Below are positions 1 through 10,198 of a DNA stretch of 56,564 nt, piece after piece. The DNA comes from Polaromonas sp. Lineage in GTDB: Bacteria > Pseudomonadota > Gammaproteobacteria > Burkholderiales > Burkholderiaceae_C. Within the stretch, counting starts at the first letter, position 1; each line of letters opens with the position of its first letter. A program made the translations under genes and the position numbers. The notes below the pieces were generated by a model. That model was not told where the DNA came from. It saw only the letters and a list, made by a program, of their open reading frames with translations, and made no database searches. The stretch spans positions 1 through 56,564 of the forward strand of contig JAURWY010000001.1 in assembly GCA_030654695.1 (NCBI GenBank). Reading direction: 5' to 3'.

Positions 1-359
1 ACGTTGCCGCCCATGCTGTGACCGACCAAGTCCACCGGCTGGCCGGGGCAATAGTGGTCTAGTAAAAAGTCGAGGTCAGCGACATAGTCGGGAAACCAAA
101 AGTTGTCGACAGGGCCGGAATCAGTCTGGCCAAAACCGCGCCAGTCAGGCGCGATCACGCTGCGACCCTCGGCAAAGGCGTTTGAGAAAGCGTCCACCAT
201 GAACTGATAAGACGCAGCGACGTCCATCCAGCCATGCAACAACACCAGTGGCGGTAGGCTGTTGGTGTTTGACAAGGCCGGTCCCCAGTGCTGCACGTGG
301 TAATTCAGGCCGCGTATAGGGACAAACTCGCTTTGGGCTGGGCGTTTTTCTTTGTACAT
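1..359 (-). CDS. alpha/beta hydrolase, N-terminal part (cut by window edge)
   Basis: The minus-strand frame opens with ATG at 359 and runs off the left edge, giving about 119 residues. An HGW(M)D oxyanion-type segment lies near residue 44 and a DWRGFGQTD segment near residue 80. The nucleophile elbow GHSMGG comes just before the cut, so the serine is present and the acid and histidine lie outside. This is an alpha/beta hydrolase of the MhpC/epoxide-hydrolase style; the substrate cannot be told. It faces away from the acyl-CoA synthetase at 385 with only 25 bases between the two starts. Confidence 0.85.
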   Translation of the reverse strand, partial: MYKEKRPAQSEFVPIRGLNYHVQHWGPALSNTNSLPPLVLLHGWMDVAASYQFMVDAFSNAFAEGRSVIAPDWRGFGQTDSGPVDNFWFPDYVADLDFLLDHYCPGQPVDLVGHSMGGN

Positions 360-371
360 TCAACTGATCAT

Positions 372-378
372 AAGGAGG
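372..378 (+). promoter_or_regulatory. ribosome binding site that fixes a GTG start
   Basis: AAGGAGG lies six bases before GTG at 385. It also sits three bases before GTG at 382, which is too close. An in-frame ATG at 352 has no such site and would lie inside the divergent hydrolase gene. The site therefore favours 385. Confidence 0.7.
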
Positions 379-384
379 CGCGTG

Positions 385-2157
385 GTGAAACACAGTCAAG
401 TTACAGATTTCTACGCTGCCATGCACGCTGGTTTTCGTTGGCAGGTGGACACTTATTTTAATATTGCTGATGTCTGCTGCCGCCGCTGGGCCAACGACAT
501 TCCGACCACCGATGGCCACTCGCCGGCCATCCGCAGAACCGCCATTCGTGCCCACCATCCGGATTCCGAAAGTATTTTTTATGCCTATGCAGAACTGCAG
601 CAATCCGCTGATGCACTGAGCCATGCCTTGCGGGCGCTAGGCGTGCGGCGTGGCGACTGTGTTGCTGTCGTCATGCCACAGCGTTTTGAAACGGTGGTGG
701 CCTACATGGCCGTACTGCAAATGGGTGCGGTGGTCATGCCCTTGTCGGTTTTATTCGGCCCCGAAGCGCTGGCATTCCGCTTGCAAGACAGCGGGGCCGT
801 GCTGGCGATTGGCGACGACAGCTCGATGACCAACTTGCAAATGATTCGCCAGCAATGCCCAGCACTGCGCACGGTGATGGCCGCTGGCAGCGCCAAAGGC
901 GAGGCCGATGTGGACTACGACAGCGCGCTGGCGGCGCACCAAAGCGGCTTCACGAGCGTTCGCACCAAGGCCGCGGATGCCGCCATTTTGATTTACACCA
1001 GTGGCACCACTGGCCCACCCAAAGGGGCGCTACTGGCGCACAGTGCTTTGATCGGCAACTTGCCGGGTTTTGTCTGCAGCCAAAACTGGTTTGGCTTTGA
1101 CGGCCAAGGCAATGCGAGTTCGCACGCGGTGTTGTGGTCGCCAGCCGATTGGACTTGGACCGGCGGACTGATGGACGCCTTGCTGCCGACGCTGTATTTT
1201 GGTCGGCCCATCGTCGCCTACAACGGGCGCTTCAGCCCCGAACTGGCCTTCTCACTGATGCAGGCGCAAGGCGTGACGCACACCTTTTTGTTCCCGACAG
1301 CGCTCAAGGCCATGATGAAAGCGTACCCGCACCCGCGCGAGCATTTCAGCTTGGAACTGGAAGCCATCATGAGCGCTGGCGAAGCCGTCGGGGATGCCGT
1401 TTTTGCCTACGCGCGTGACGAAATGGGCGTTGGCATCAACGAGATGTTCGGGCAGACCGAGATCAATTACGTGGTCGGAAATTGTCAGCAGCGTTGGCCA
1501 GCTAAGCCGGGCAGCATGGGCAAGGCTTATCCGGGGCATCAGGTGAAAGTAATTGATGACGCGGGTTTTGAGTGCGCAGTCGGCGTGCCGGGCGATGTGG
1601 CGGTCAACCGCTTTGATGTGCACGGCGTCCCCGACCCGATTTTCTTCATGGGCTACTGGAACAATCCAGCCGCCACTGCTGCCAAGTTCACCGGTGACTG
1701 GTGCCGTACCGGAGACATGGCTTCGCGTGACGCTGACGGCTACCTTTGGTATGAAGGCCGGGCTGACGATGTTTTCAAGTCGTCGGGTTACCGCATTGGC
1801 CCGGGCGAGATCGAAAATTGTCTGGTCAAACACCCAGCGGTGGCCAACGCGGCGGTGGTGCCTAAGCCTGACTTGGCGCGCGGTGCGGTGGTCAAAGCGT
1901 ATGTGGTGCTGTCGCCGGAATTTAGCCAGCAAAGGGATCAAGCGCGACGGGCTTCCAAAAGCGGCGCGTCGATGGATGCTTTTGAACGCGACCTGATCGC
2001 CACCTTGCAAGCGCACGTCAAAAACTTGCTGGCCCCTTATGAATACCCGAAGGAGATCGAGTTCATTGACGCCTTGCCCATGACGACAACCGGCAAGGTG
2101 CAACGCCGCGTGCTGCGCTTGCAGGAAGAAGCGCGGTTCAAGCAGACGCTGCTTTAA
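385..2157 (+). CDS. acyl-CoA synthetase (AMP-forming, ANL superfamily)
   Basis: This is a 590-residue adenylate-forming enzyme that would activate a carboxylic acid to its CoA thioester through an acyl-AMP. The P-loop signature YTSGTTGPPKG is near residues 202-212, the YRTGD-type motif (WCRTGDM) near 440, and the hinge region GYRIGPGEIE near 470. The C-terminal catalytic lysine sits in TTGKVQRR near 568-575. Length and motifs fit the acetyl/medium-chain acyl-CoA synthetase group, but the acid is not evident. The GTG start is chosen from the Shine-Dalgarno site. Its last four bases overlap the end of the convergent lipoprotein gene. Confidence 0.9.
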   Translation: MKHSQVTDFYAAMHAGFRWQVDTYFNIADVCCRRWANDIPTTDGHSPAIRRTAIRAHHPDSESIFYAYAELQQSADALSHALRALGVRRGDCVAVVMPQRFETVVAYMAVLQMGAVVMPLSVLFGPEALAFRLQDSGAVLAIGDDSSMTNLQMIRQQCPALRTVMAAGSAKGEADVDYDSALAAHQSGFTSVRTKAADAAILIYTSGTTGPPKGALLAHSALIGNLPGFVCSQNWFGFDGQGNASSHAVLWSPADWTWTGGLMDALLPTLYFGRPIVAYNGRFSPELAFSLMQAQGVTHTFLFPTALKAMMKAYPHPREHFSLELEAIMSAGEAVGDAVFAYARDEMGVGINEMFGQTEINYVVGNCQQRWPAKPGSMGKAYPGHQVKVIDDAGFECAVGVPGDVAVNRFDVHGVPDPIFFMGYWNNPAATAAKFTGDWCRTGDMASRDADGYLWYEGRADDVFKSSGYRIGPGEIENCLVKHPAVANAAVVPKPDLARGAVVKAYVVLSPEFSQQRDQARRASKSGASMDAFERDLIATLQAHVKNLLAPYEYPKEIEFIDALPMTTTGKVQRRVLRLQEEARFKQTLL

Positions 2158-2813
2158 CGCTGTGCAGGTTCCGCCACGTAAATCTCAACCCGGCGGTTTT
2201 TAGCCCGCGTTTGCGGATTGCTGTTGTCAGCAATCGGTTCGCGTGAGCCGCGGCCCTCGGTCATGATGCGGTTGTTAGCGACGCCGCGCATCGCCAGATA
2301 GTCGCGAGCGCTGTTGGCGCGGTCGACCGAGAGCGGGTTGTTGATGGCGTCGCTGCCGGTGCTGTCGGTGTGGCCGATGATGCTGACGGTGGTGACTTGA
2401 TTCTGGTTCAGGCTGGTGGCGAACTGGTTCAAGATCGGCGCGAAGCTGCTGCTGATGTCTGATCGTCCCGTGGCAAACGACACGTCACTCGGGATGTCGA
2501 GTTTGAGCCGGTTGTCCGCCGTCTGGCTCACGGCCACGCCGGTGCCGACGGTGGCGCGCTCCATGGCGGCTTTTTGTTCCTGCATTTTTTGCGACCACAA
2601 ATAGCCGCCGCCCGCACCCAACGCACCGCCAATGACGGCGCCGCGAGTTGCGCCCTGCGAGCCACCGGTGACAGCGCCCAACAAGGCCCCAGCGATGGCA
2701 CCCATACCGGCGCCTTTGCCTGTGTCTTGCTGGGTTTGGCTCATGTTGGCGCAGCCTGCAAGACCGGCTACCAAGAGGGCCGATAGAGCAAGTTTGGGGA
2801 GGGATGATGTCAT
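2154..2813 (-). CDS. OmpA-family lipoprotein with glycine zipper
   Basis: This 219-residue protein starts at ATG 2813 behind AGGA. An upstream in-frame ATG at 2927 would add 38 residues before the signal peptide and is rejected. A lipoprotein signal ends in the lipobox LAGC with Cys21. A glycine-zipper stretch (about residues 33-75, GxxxG repeats) follows, and then a C-terminal OmpA domain with the HTDSTGS and NRRVEI segments that bind peptidoglycan. The arrangement matches YiaD-like proteins, which tether the outer membrane to the cell wall. It converges on the acyl-CoA synthetase, and the stop codons overlap. Confidence 0.9.
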   Translation of the reverse strand: MTSSLPKLALSALLVAGLAGCANMSQTQQDTGKGAGMGAIAGALLGAVTGGSQGATRGAVIGGALGAGGGYLWSQKMQEQKAAMERATVGTGVAVSQTADNRLKLDIPSDVSFATGRSDISSSFAPILNQFATSLNQNQVTTVSIIGHTDSTGSDAINNPLSVDRANSARDYLAMRGVANNRIMTEGRGSREPIADNSNPQTRAKNRRVEIYVAEPAQR

Positions 2814-3003
2814 GTGGCGTCCTGAAGTTGTTTGGCTACCTGACAATGCTAGGACACTGCTGAGGTGAAAGATGTCGGACGTTGGCTCTTCTTTAAGAGC
2901 CGCCATCGCCTTTCTGTCGAGCGCCAAAGGCTGGCTTTAAACTAAGACCTTATTAAGCTTTCAAGGCTCAAGACCAACGGTCACTTCCTCACTGAAACGT
3001 AGA

Positions 3004-4071
3004 ATGCCCATGAAAAAAATCAAACTTGGCTCCAGTGACTTGCTGGTAACGCCCATCTGCCTAGGCACCATGACGTTTGGTGAGCAAGTCGATGAAGCTA
3101 CATCGCACACCATCCTTGACCGCGCCTTGGTGCGCGGCATCAACTTCATGGACACCGCCGAGATGTATCCGGTGCCAACGCGGGCTGAAACCTTCAACCT
3201 GACCGAAACCATCATCGGCAACTGGTTTGCTAAAAACCCGTCGGCGCGCCAGCAGGTGGTGCTGGCAACCAAGGTGGCCGGCCCTGCGCGCGGTATGGCT
3301 TGGGTGCGCAATGGCAGCCCCGATTTGACCGGCGCTGATATTGTGGCCGCCTGCAACGCCAGCCTGAAACGGCTGCAGACCGATGTGATTGACCTGTACC
3401 AAATTCATTGGCCAGCGCGCCACGTGCCGTCCTTTGGTGTGCAGTACTTTGACCCGGCCAAGGACTTGCCGGTGACTTCCATTCACGAGCAGCTTGAGGC
3501 TTTCGGAACCTTGGTCAAGGCGGGTAAGGTGCGTGCTATTGGCTTGTCGAACGAAACACCGTATGGCGTGCATGAATTTGTGCGCTTGGCTGAGCAGCAC
3601 GGTCTGCCGCGCGTGGCTACGGTGCAAAACCCGTATTGCCTGATCAACCGCACGGTGGAGAACGCGCTCGACGAGACCTTGTACCGCTTAGGCGTTTCAT
3701 TACTGGGTTATTCGCCGCTTGGGTTTGGTTTGCTGACCGGTAAATACGATGCCAGTGGCATCACCGGCGATGCGGCACCCAAGGGCCGCATCGCGCGTTA
3801 TGAATCAGTGCAAAAGCAACGCTGGGGCCGGGTCGATGCGCTGGAAGCGGCGCGACGTTACAACGCGCTAGCGCGCCAAAACGGCCTGACGCCAACGCAG
3901 ATGGCCTTGGCCTTTTGTGAGACCAAATGGCAGGTCGCCAGCACCATCATCGGCGTGACATCGGTGGCCCAGTTGGACGAAGATGTGGATGCTTTCGGCA
4001 CCACCCTGTCGGCTGAACTGCTGGCAGAGATTGACGCTGTGCGCTGGCAGATGCGTGACCCGGCGGTCTGA
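3004..4071 (+). CDS. tas: aldo/keto reductase, Tas-like
   Basis: This 355-residue NADPH-dependent aldo/keto reductase resembles E. coli Tas along its length, including GTMTFGEQ, AEMYPVP and NPYCLINR. The catalytic tetrad is visible as Asp50, Tyr55, Lys90 and His135. A cofactor-binding C-terminal region ends with STIIGVTSVAQL. It is probably a cytosolic carbonyl reductase; the physiological substrate of Tas is unclear. A second in-frame ATG lies at 3010 and neither start has a strong ribosome site. The gene is 24 bases from plsY and may be co-transcribed with it. Confidence 0.85.
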   Translation: MPMKKIKLGSSDLLVTPICLGTMTFGEQVDEATSHTILDRALVRGINFMDTAEMYPVPTRAETFNLTETIIGNWFAKNPSARQQVVLATKVAGPARGMAWVRNGSPDLTGADIVAACNASLKRLQTDVIDLYQIHWPARHVPSFGVQYFDPAKDLPVTSIHEQLEAFGTLVKAGKVRAIGLSNETPYGVHEFVRLAEQHGLPRVATVQNPYCLINRTVENALDETLYRLGVSLLGYSPLGFGLLTGKYDASGITGDAAPKGRIARYESVQKQRWGRVDALEAARRYNALARQNGLTPTQMALAFCETKWQVASTIIGVTSVAQLDEDVDAFGTTLSAELLAEIDAVRWQMRDPAV

Positions 4072-4095
4072 TAAAAATAAAAAATCGGAGACTTT

Positions 4096-4728
4096 GTGCA
4101 GCCACTTTATTTTGCCGGCGCCGTGTTGGCAGCATACCTCCTCGGCTCGTTGTCGTTTGCCGTCATCGTCACCCGCTTGCTGGGCCTGAACGACCCGCGC
4201 AGTTACGGCAGCAAAAACCCGGGCGCCACCAACGTGCTGCGGTCCGGCAACAAGGGGGCCGCCGTGGCCACGCTGCTGCTGGACGCCATCAAAGGCTGGG
4301 TGCCGCTGGCGCTCATCCAGTGGAAGGGCGCTGACTACGGCTTGGCCGAAGGCGCCATGGCGGCCGTTGGCTTGGCTGTGTTTCTGGGCCACCTGTACCC
4401 GGTCTTTTTTCAGTTCAAGGGCGGCAAAGGTGTGGCCACGGCAGCGGGCTTGCTGTTCGGTGTGCATTGGGTGCTGGGCTTGGCCTGCATTGGCACTTGG
4501 TTGCTGGTGGCGTATTTTTCGCGCTATTCGTCGCTGTCAGCGCTGCTGTGTGCCTTGGCCGTGCCGCTCTACTATTTGCTGGGCGACCGCGCGCTTTGGT
4601 ATGTCGACAAATACGTGCTGATGATGCTGGTCGTCACCAGCGCGCTGCTGATCTACCGCCACCGCGAGAACATCGGCAAGTTGTTGCAGGGCAAAGAATC
4701 AAAGATCGGCAGCGGGCGCAAAGTCTAA
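4096..4728 (+). CDS. plsY: glycerol-3-phosphate acyltransferase PlsY
   Basis: PlsY transfers the acyl group from acyl-phosphate to glycerol 3-phosphate, the first step of phospholipid synthesis, in the inner membrane. The 210-residue sequence is mostly hydrophobic. It carries the family loops YGSKNPGATNVLRSGN (about 38-52) and FKGGKGVAT (about 106-114). The start is GTG at 4096, five bases after CGGAG. It follows tas closely and ends at a terminator shared with the convergent yajQ. Confidence 0.95.
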   Translation: MQPLYFAGAVLAAYLLGSLSFAVIVTRLLGLNDPRSYGSKNPGATNVLRSGNKGAAVATLLLDAIKGWVPLALIQWKGADYGLAEGAMAAVGLAVFLGHLYPVFFQFKGGKGVATAAGLLFGVHWVLGLACIGTWLLVAYFSRYSSLSALLCALAVPLYYLLGDRALWYVDKYVLMMLVVTSALLIYRHRENIGKLLQGKESKIGSGRKV

Positions 4729-4757
4729 AAACCTGGCCGCAAGCCCGGCTGGTTTTT
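4729..4757. terminator. bidirectional terminator between plsY and yajQ
   Basis: An AAACC...GGTTT outer stem encloses an inner GCCG...CGGC stem with small bulges. A run of five T follows on the plus strand and a run of four T on the minus strand. It sits between two converging genes. Confidence 0.6.
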
Positions 4758-5241
4758 AATCTCTGAAGTTGTTGAAGCTCAGCGGGAATTCGCTGATTTC
4801 AGCTTTGATGAGCGCCATGGCTGCTTGCAGATCGTCGCGCTTGGCACCGGTCACACGCACCGCGTCGCCCTGAATGGCGCCTTGCACTTTGATCTTGCTG
4901 CCTTTGAGGAGCTGTTGGATCTTTTTCGATTGCTCGATTTCAATGCCGTTGCGCACCTTGCTGATCTGCTTGACCTTGTCGCCGCCGATTTTCTCGACTT
5001 TGCCAACGTCTAGAAAGCGGGCATCGACACCGGCCTTCGACAGTTTGTTGCGCAAGATGTCATTGATCTGATCGATCTGGAAGTCACTGTCGCCGATCGA
5101 CGTGATTTCCTTGTCTTTCAGTTCAATCGACGCGGGTGTGCCTTTGAAATCAAAGCGGGTGCCAATTTCTTTGGCGGCGTTTTCGACGGCATTTTTGACC
5201 TTGACCAAGTCGGCTTCAAGGACGGTATCAAAAGAAGGCAT
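4756..5241 (-). CDS. yajQ: YajQ family nucleotide-binding protein
   Basis: This 161-residue protein begins MPSFD and matches YajQ throughout, including the RFDFKG segment near residue 33 and the [10 protein letters not shown] segment near the C terminus. The family has two ferredoxin-like domains and binds nucleotides or nucleic acid. In Xanthomonas a member is a cyclic di-GMP receptor, so a signalling role is possible here but is inferred from the family. It is divergent from murB with 44 bases between the starts. Confidence 0.93.
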   Translation of the reverse strand: MPSFDTVLEADLVKVKNAVENAAKEIGTRFDFKGTPASIELKDKEITSIGDSDFQIDQINDILRNKLSKAGVDARFLDVGKVEKIGGDKVKQISKVRNGIEIEQSKKIQQLLKGSKIKVQGAIQGDAVRVTGAKRDDLQAAMALIKAEISEFPLSFNNFRD

Positions 5242-5285
5242 GGCTTTTTCGTTTTCGTTGAAATCGCGGGTGCGACAATCTTAAG

Positions 5286-6350
5286 ATGTTAGTCGAGAAA
5301 AACGTTCCCCTCCAGTCCCACAACACCTTTGGCATCGTTGCCAAGGCTCTCAGCTTGGTGCGCCTCACCAGCGAGGCCGATGTCAACGCCCTGCTGAGCG
5401 ACCCGGCGCTCCAGGCGGCGCCCAAATTCATCCTCGGCGGCGGCAGCAACATCGTCATCACCGGCGACGTCAAGCCGTTGGTGCTCAAAGTCGAGATCAT
5501 GGGCAAGCGCCTGGTCAGTGAAACCGCCAAGGCCTACGTGGTCGAGGCCGGTGCCGGTGAAAACTGGCACGAACTGGTCGCTTGGACGCTGGACAACGGC
5601 TTTCCGGGCCTCGAAAACCTGGCGCTGATTCCGGGCTCGGTCGGCGCTTCTCCGGTGCAAAACATTGGCGCTTATGGCGTCGAATTGCAAGACCGCTTTG
5701 AGTCCCTTGATGCGATAGATTTACAAACCGGCCAGACTTTCACCTTGAATGCGGCGCAATGCGCTTTTGGCTACCGTGACTCGGTTTTTAAACATGCCAG
5801 CAGCCCAGCCGCAGAGAGCGGACCCGGCTTTGGCTTGGCCGGCCGGGCGCTCATCACCCGCGTGCGCTTTGCTTTGCCTAAGGTTTGGAAGCCGGTGTTG
5901 GGCTACGCCGACCTCGACCGGAAAATCGCCCAGATGGGTGAAGTGCCGACCACGCCGCAGCAGATTTTTGAATGGATCTGCGCCATTCGCCGCGCTAAAT
6001 TGCCGGACCCGGCGGTGATTGGTAACGCAGGCAGCTTTTTCAAGAACCCAACCGTCTCACCCGAGCAATGCGCCGACATCATTGAGCGCGAGCCGAAGAT
6101 TGTTCACTACCGGATGGACGATGGCTCGGTCAAGTTGGCCGCAGGTTGGCTGATTGACGCTTGCGGCTGGAAGGGCAAAAGCGTTGGTAACGCTGCGGTC
6201 TATGAAAAGCAGGCGCTGGTGCTCGTGAACAAGGGCGGCAGCCAGAACCCGGTGACCGGCGGCGAGGTGATGACCCTCGCCAAAGCCATCCAGACCAGCG
6301 TGTATGAACGCTTTGGCATCTTGTTGGAACCTGAGCCAGTGGTGGTTTGA
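5286..6350 (+). CDS. murB: UDP-N-acetylenolpyruvoylglucosamine reductase MurB
   Basis: MurB reduces the enolpyruvyl group to give UDP-MurNAc, the second committed step of peptidoglycan synthesis, using FAD and NADPH in the cytoplasm. The 354-residue sequence has the FAD-binding GGGSN (51-55), GSVGASPVQNIGAYG (about 118-132) and the catalytic serine in NAGSFFKNP near residue 245. Length and motifs fit the E. coli type I form. The start ATG has only a weak ribosome site. It converges on argG. Confidence 0.95.
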   Translation: MLVEKNVPLQSHNTFGIVAKALSLVRLTSEADVNALLSDPALQAAPKFILGGGSNIVITGDVKPLVLKVEIMGKRLVSETAKAYVVEAGAGENWHELVAWTLDNGFPGLENLALIPGSVGASPVQNIGAYGVELQDRFESLDAIDLQTGQTFTLNAAQCAFGYRDSVFKHASSPAAESGPGFGLAGRALITRVRFALPKVWKPVLGYADLDRKIAQMGEVPTTPQQIFEWICAIRRAKLPDPAVIGNAGSFFKNPTVSPEQCADIIEREPKIVHYRMDDGSVKLAAGWLIDACGWKGKSVGNAAVYEKQALVLVNKGGSQNPVTGGEVMTLAKAIQTSVYERFGILLEPEPVVV

Positions 6351-6352
6351 AA

Positions 6353-6378
6353 CAAAAAAACCGCCCCAAGATGCGGTT
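6353..6378 (-). terminator. intrinsic terminator of argG
   Basis: Read on the minus strand, AACCGC pairs with GCGGTT across a short loop and is followed by a run of T (the seven A at 6354-6360). It lies about 20 bases beyond the argG stop. Confidence 0.75.
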
Positions 6379-6397
6379 ATTTCATGGGCGGGTGAAT

Positions 6398-8093
<1,696 letters not shown>

Positions 8094-8203
8094 GGTGCGA
8101 TGGGTCGAAATGGCGGTGAAAGAAGGGAGTCGCGGGTCAAGTAGCGAGCGCCGCGGGCAAAAGGTAGATTTTAGGCCACGCAGCTGGGCTGCTTGCGGCC
8201 ATG

Positions 8204-8229
8204 AAAAAAGCCCTCTGCGAAGGGCTTTT
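8204..8229 (-). terminator. intrinsic terminator of the glycine-zipper gene at 8284
   Basis: AAAAGCCCT (8206-8214) and AGGGCTTTT (8221-8229) form a nine-base stem with a six-base loop. On the minus strand the stem is followed by T. It lies about 55 bases beyond the stop at 8284 and before ppnP. Confidence 0.85.
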
Positions 8230-8283
8230 GCGGAGGGCTTTTGGCGCGCGGGACTTGGCGGCTCCAAGTACCTGCTGAAGGCT

Positions 8284-9009
8284 TCAGCGCCAGTGACGAT
8301 AACCGCCGTCGTAACCGCCGTGACCACCACCGAAACCGCGGCTGTAGCCCAAGTTCAAGGACATGCCGATGGGTGCGTAATACGGCCGGGGATAAGGTGC
8401 CGGGTAAACCATCACAGGTGCGGGCTGCACATAGACGGTGGTCGGCTGGCTGTAGACGACGTTGGGTTGCTGGTATTGCTGGTAGGTCTGGTAAGTTTGA
8501 ACTGGTGCCGGCGGCGGCAGCGTGCCGACCGGCGTGACTTGCAGGCGCACGTACTGACCGGGGTCGTTCGGCATCTGAATGTTGTAGCGCTTGTCGGCAT
8601 ATTCATAGACCACGTCGTAGTGCAGGGTGCGGTTTTCGTAGCTGGTCTGCGTGTTGCACTGCTGAACGTTTTGCAGCTGGTTTCTCGATCCTTCAACGTT
8701 GTTACCAACCACCGCGCCGCCGACCAGGCCGATCATGGTGGCCAACGCGCGTCCGCTGCCGTTGCCCACCGCGTTGCCCATGGCCCCGCCGGCGATGGCA
8801 CCCATGACGGCACCGGCGCCGCTGTTGGGGGCTTCTGAGATGACAGAGGCTGTGTTGCACACCTGACGCGGCACAGCCACTTGCTGAATCACCGCGGTGC
8901 TGGTGATGACGCGGGCGAGAATATCTTGCGCTTGGGCGCTGACGCTGCCCAGCACACCGATAGTGAGTAGCGCAGGAAGAGTGAGTGATTTAGCCAGTGT
9001 GTGGTGCAT
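8284..9009 (-). CDS. glycine zipper 2TM domain protein, copy 1 (long form)
   Basis: This 241-residue exported protein has a signal peptide ending at SAQAQ (about residue 28). A glycine-zipper segment rich in GxxxG follows (about 62-105, GAIAGGAMGNAVGNG and GLVGGAVVGNN), then a conserved region with YENRTLHYDVVYEYADKRY. The C-terminal tail is rich in Tyr, Pro and Gln and ends in Gly/His/Tyr repeats. The zipper resembles SlyB and the rickettsial 17-kDa antigen, but there is no lipobox. A good AAAGGAG site precedes ATG at 9009. It is a tandem paralogue of the next gene. Role unknown, probably envelope. Confidence 0.85.
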   Translation of the reverse strand: MHHTLAKSLTLPALLTIGVLGSVSAQAQDILARVITSTAVIQQVAVPRQVCNTASVISEAPNSGAGAVMGAIAGGAMGNAVGNGSGRALATMIGLVGGAVVGNNVEGSRNQLQNVQQCNTQTSYENRTLHYDVVYEYADKRYNIQMPNDPGQYVRLQVTPVGTLPPPAPVQTYQTYQQYQQPNVVYSQPTTVYVQPAPVMVYPAPYPRPYYAPIGMSLNLGYSRGFGGGHGGYDGGYRHWR

Positions 9010-9030
9010 GTTGAAACTCCTTTGGCAAGT

Positions 9031-9058
9031 GCCATGCCGCTTGAAATAAGCGCATGGC
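9031..9058 (-). other. stem-loop in the leader of glycine-zipper copy 1
   Basis: GCCATGCCGCTT and AAGCGCATGGC pair over eleven bases with one bulged C and a GAAAT loop. It lies 22 bases before the start codon at 9009 and has no T run, so it is not a terminator. The loop side (GCGCTTATTTCAA on the coding strand) recurs as GCACTTATTTCAA upstream of copy 2. Confidence 0.5.
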
Positions 9059-9089
9059 CTGCATTAGCTGTAAAAAATGGCTGACCCGC

Positions 9090-9671
9090 TCAATACCTGT
9101 TTGGGCGTGGTTCGGTCCCGATGACTGCCGGTTGCTGGTACTGCTGGTAAGTCGACTGTGGCGCACCGTTTGGCGGTGGCAGGACGCCAACTGGGGAGAC
9201 CTGCAAGCGCACATACTGACCCGGGTCGTTGAGCATCTGAATGCTGTAGCGTTTGTCGGCGTATTCGTAGACCACGTCATAGTGCATGGTGCGGTTTTCG
9301 TAGCTGGTCTGCATGCTGCACTGCTGCACGTTCTGCACCTGACTTCTAGACCCTTCCACATTGTTGCCGACCACCGCGCCGCCCACCAGCCCGATCATGG
9401 TGGCCAACGCACGTCCGCTGCCGTTGCCAACCGCATTGCCCATGGCTCCGCCGGCGATGGCGCCGATGGCCGCACCGGCACCACTTTTCGGTGCCTCAGA
9501 CACCACAGCAGCCGTGTTGCAAACCTGACGTGGCACAGCCACTTGCTGGATAACCGCCGTGCTGGTGATGACACGAGCAAGGATTTCTTGCGCTTGGGCG
9601 CTGACGCCGCCAAGTGCACCGACGGTGAGTAAAGTCGACAAAGCGATTGAATGAGCAGGTGTGTGACGCAT
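9090..9671 (-). CDS. glycine zipper 2TM domain protein, copy 2 (short form)
   Basis: This 193-residue protein is nearly identical to copy 1 from the signal peptide through the YENRTMHYDVVYEYADKRY region. It then ends soon after, without the Tyr/Pro/Gly tail. The DNA of the two genes is also visibly alike over the shared part, so this is a recent tandem duplication. The gap between them is 80 bases and no terminator is seen there, so copy 1 may be read from the copy 2 promoter as well. Confidence 0.83.
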   Translation of the reverse strand: MRHTPAHSIALSTLLTVGALGGVSAQAQEILARVITSTAVIQQVAVPRQVCNTAAVVSEAPKSGAGAAIGAIAGGAMGNAVGNGSGRALATMIGLVGGAVVGNNVEGSRSQVQNVQQCSMQTSYENRTMHYDVVYEYADKRYSIQMLNDPGQYVRLQVSPVGVLPPPNGAPQSTYQQYQQPAVIGTEPRPNRY

Positions 9672-9815
9672 AAATTGAAACAGTTCCTAAAACACCGCGC
9701 GATTTGAAATAAGTGCGTGATGTGTATTTACTTTAACGAGCCAGTTGCATTTGCGTGGACAGCCGCCGGGTAAATAAACGGTAAAGACGCCGCTGAACGG
9801 TCAAAGTGCAGCTGA

Positions 9816-10160
9816 TCAAAGCCCCGCGGCCCAAACGACCGGGTCAAAACCAACCGTACTGCGGTTTCCCCATTCCACCACCGGCCGCTTGATCAGGCTG
9901 GGTTGGGCGCGCATCAGGGCTTGCGCGCTGACGGCGTCAACCGCGCCGGCTTGTTCTGCCGGGTCGAGCTTGCGCCAAGTCGTGCCTTGCCGGTTCAGCA
10001 GCTTTTGCCAGCCCAGCGCAGATTCCCATGCCGACAGCCGATCAGTGGGCACGCCAGTCTTCTTAAAGTCATGAAATTCATGCGCCAGTCCTTGGGCGGT
10101 GAGCCAGGCGCGGGCTTTTTTAACGGTGTCGCAGTTGGGGATGCCATAGAGAATGATCAT
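9816..10160 (-). CDS. ArsC/Spx/MgsR family protein
   Basis: This 114-residue thioredoxin-fold protein begins MIILYGIPNCDTVKKA with one cysteine at residue 10, as in the YffB/ArsC family. The C-terminal LIKRPVVE segment is also typical. Members are called arsenate reductase-like, but YffB has no shown arsenate activity, and no ars genes are nearby. It is divergent from folC with 38 bases between starts. Confidence 0.85.
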   Translation of the reverse strand: MIILYGIPNCDTVKKARAWLTAQGLAHEFHDFKKTGVPTDRLSAWESALGWQKLLNRQGTTWRKLDPAEQAGAVDAVSAQALMRAQPSLIKRPVVEWGNRSTVGFDPVVWAAGL

Positions 10161-10198
10161 CCAGCTATTTTCGCAGCTTGCGCGACAATGCGGACCAC

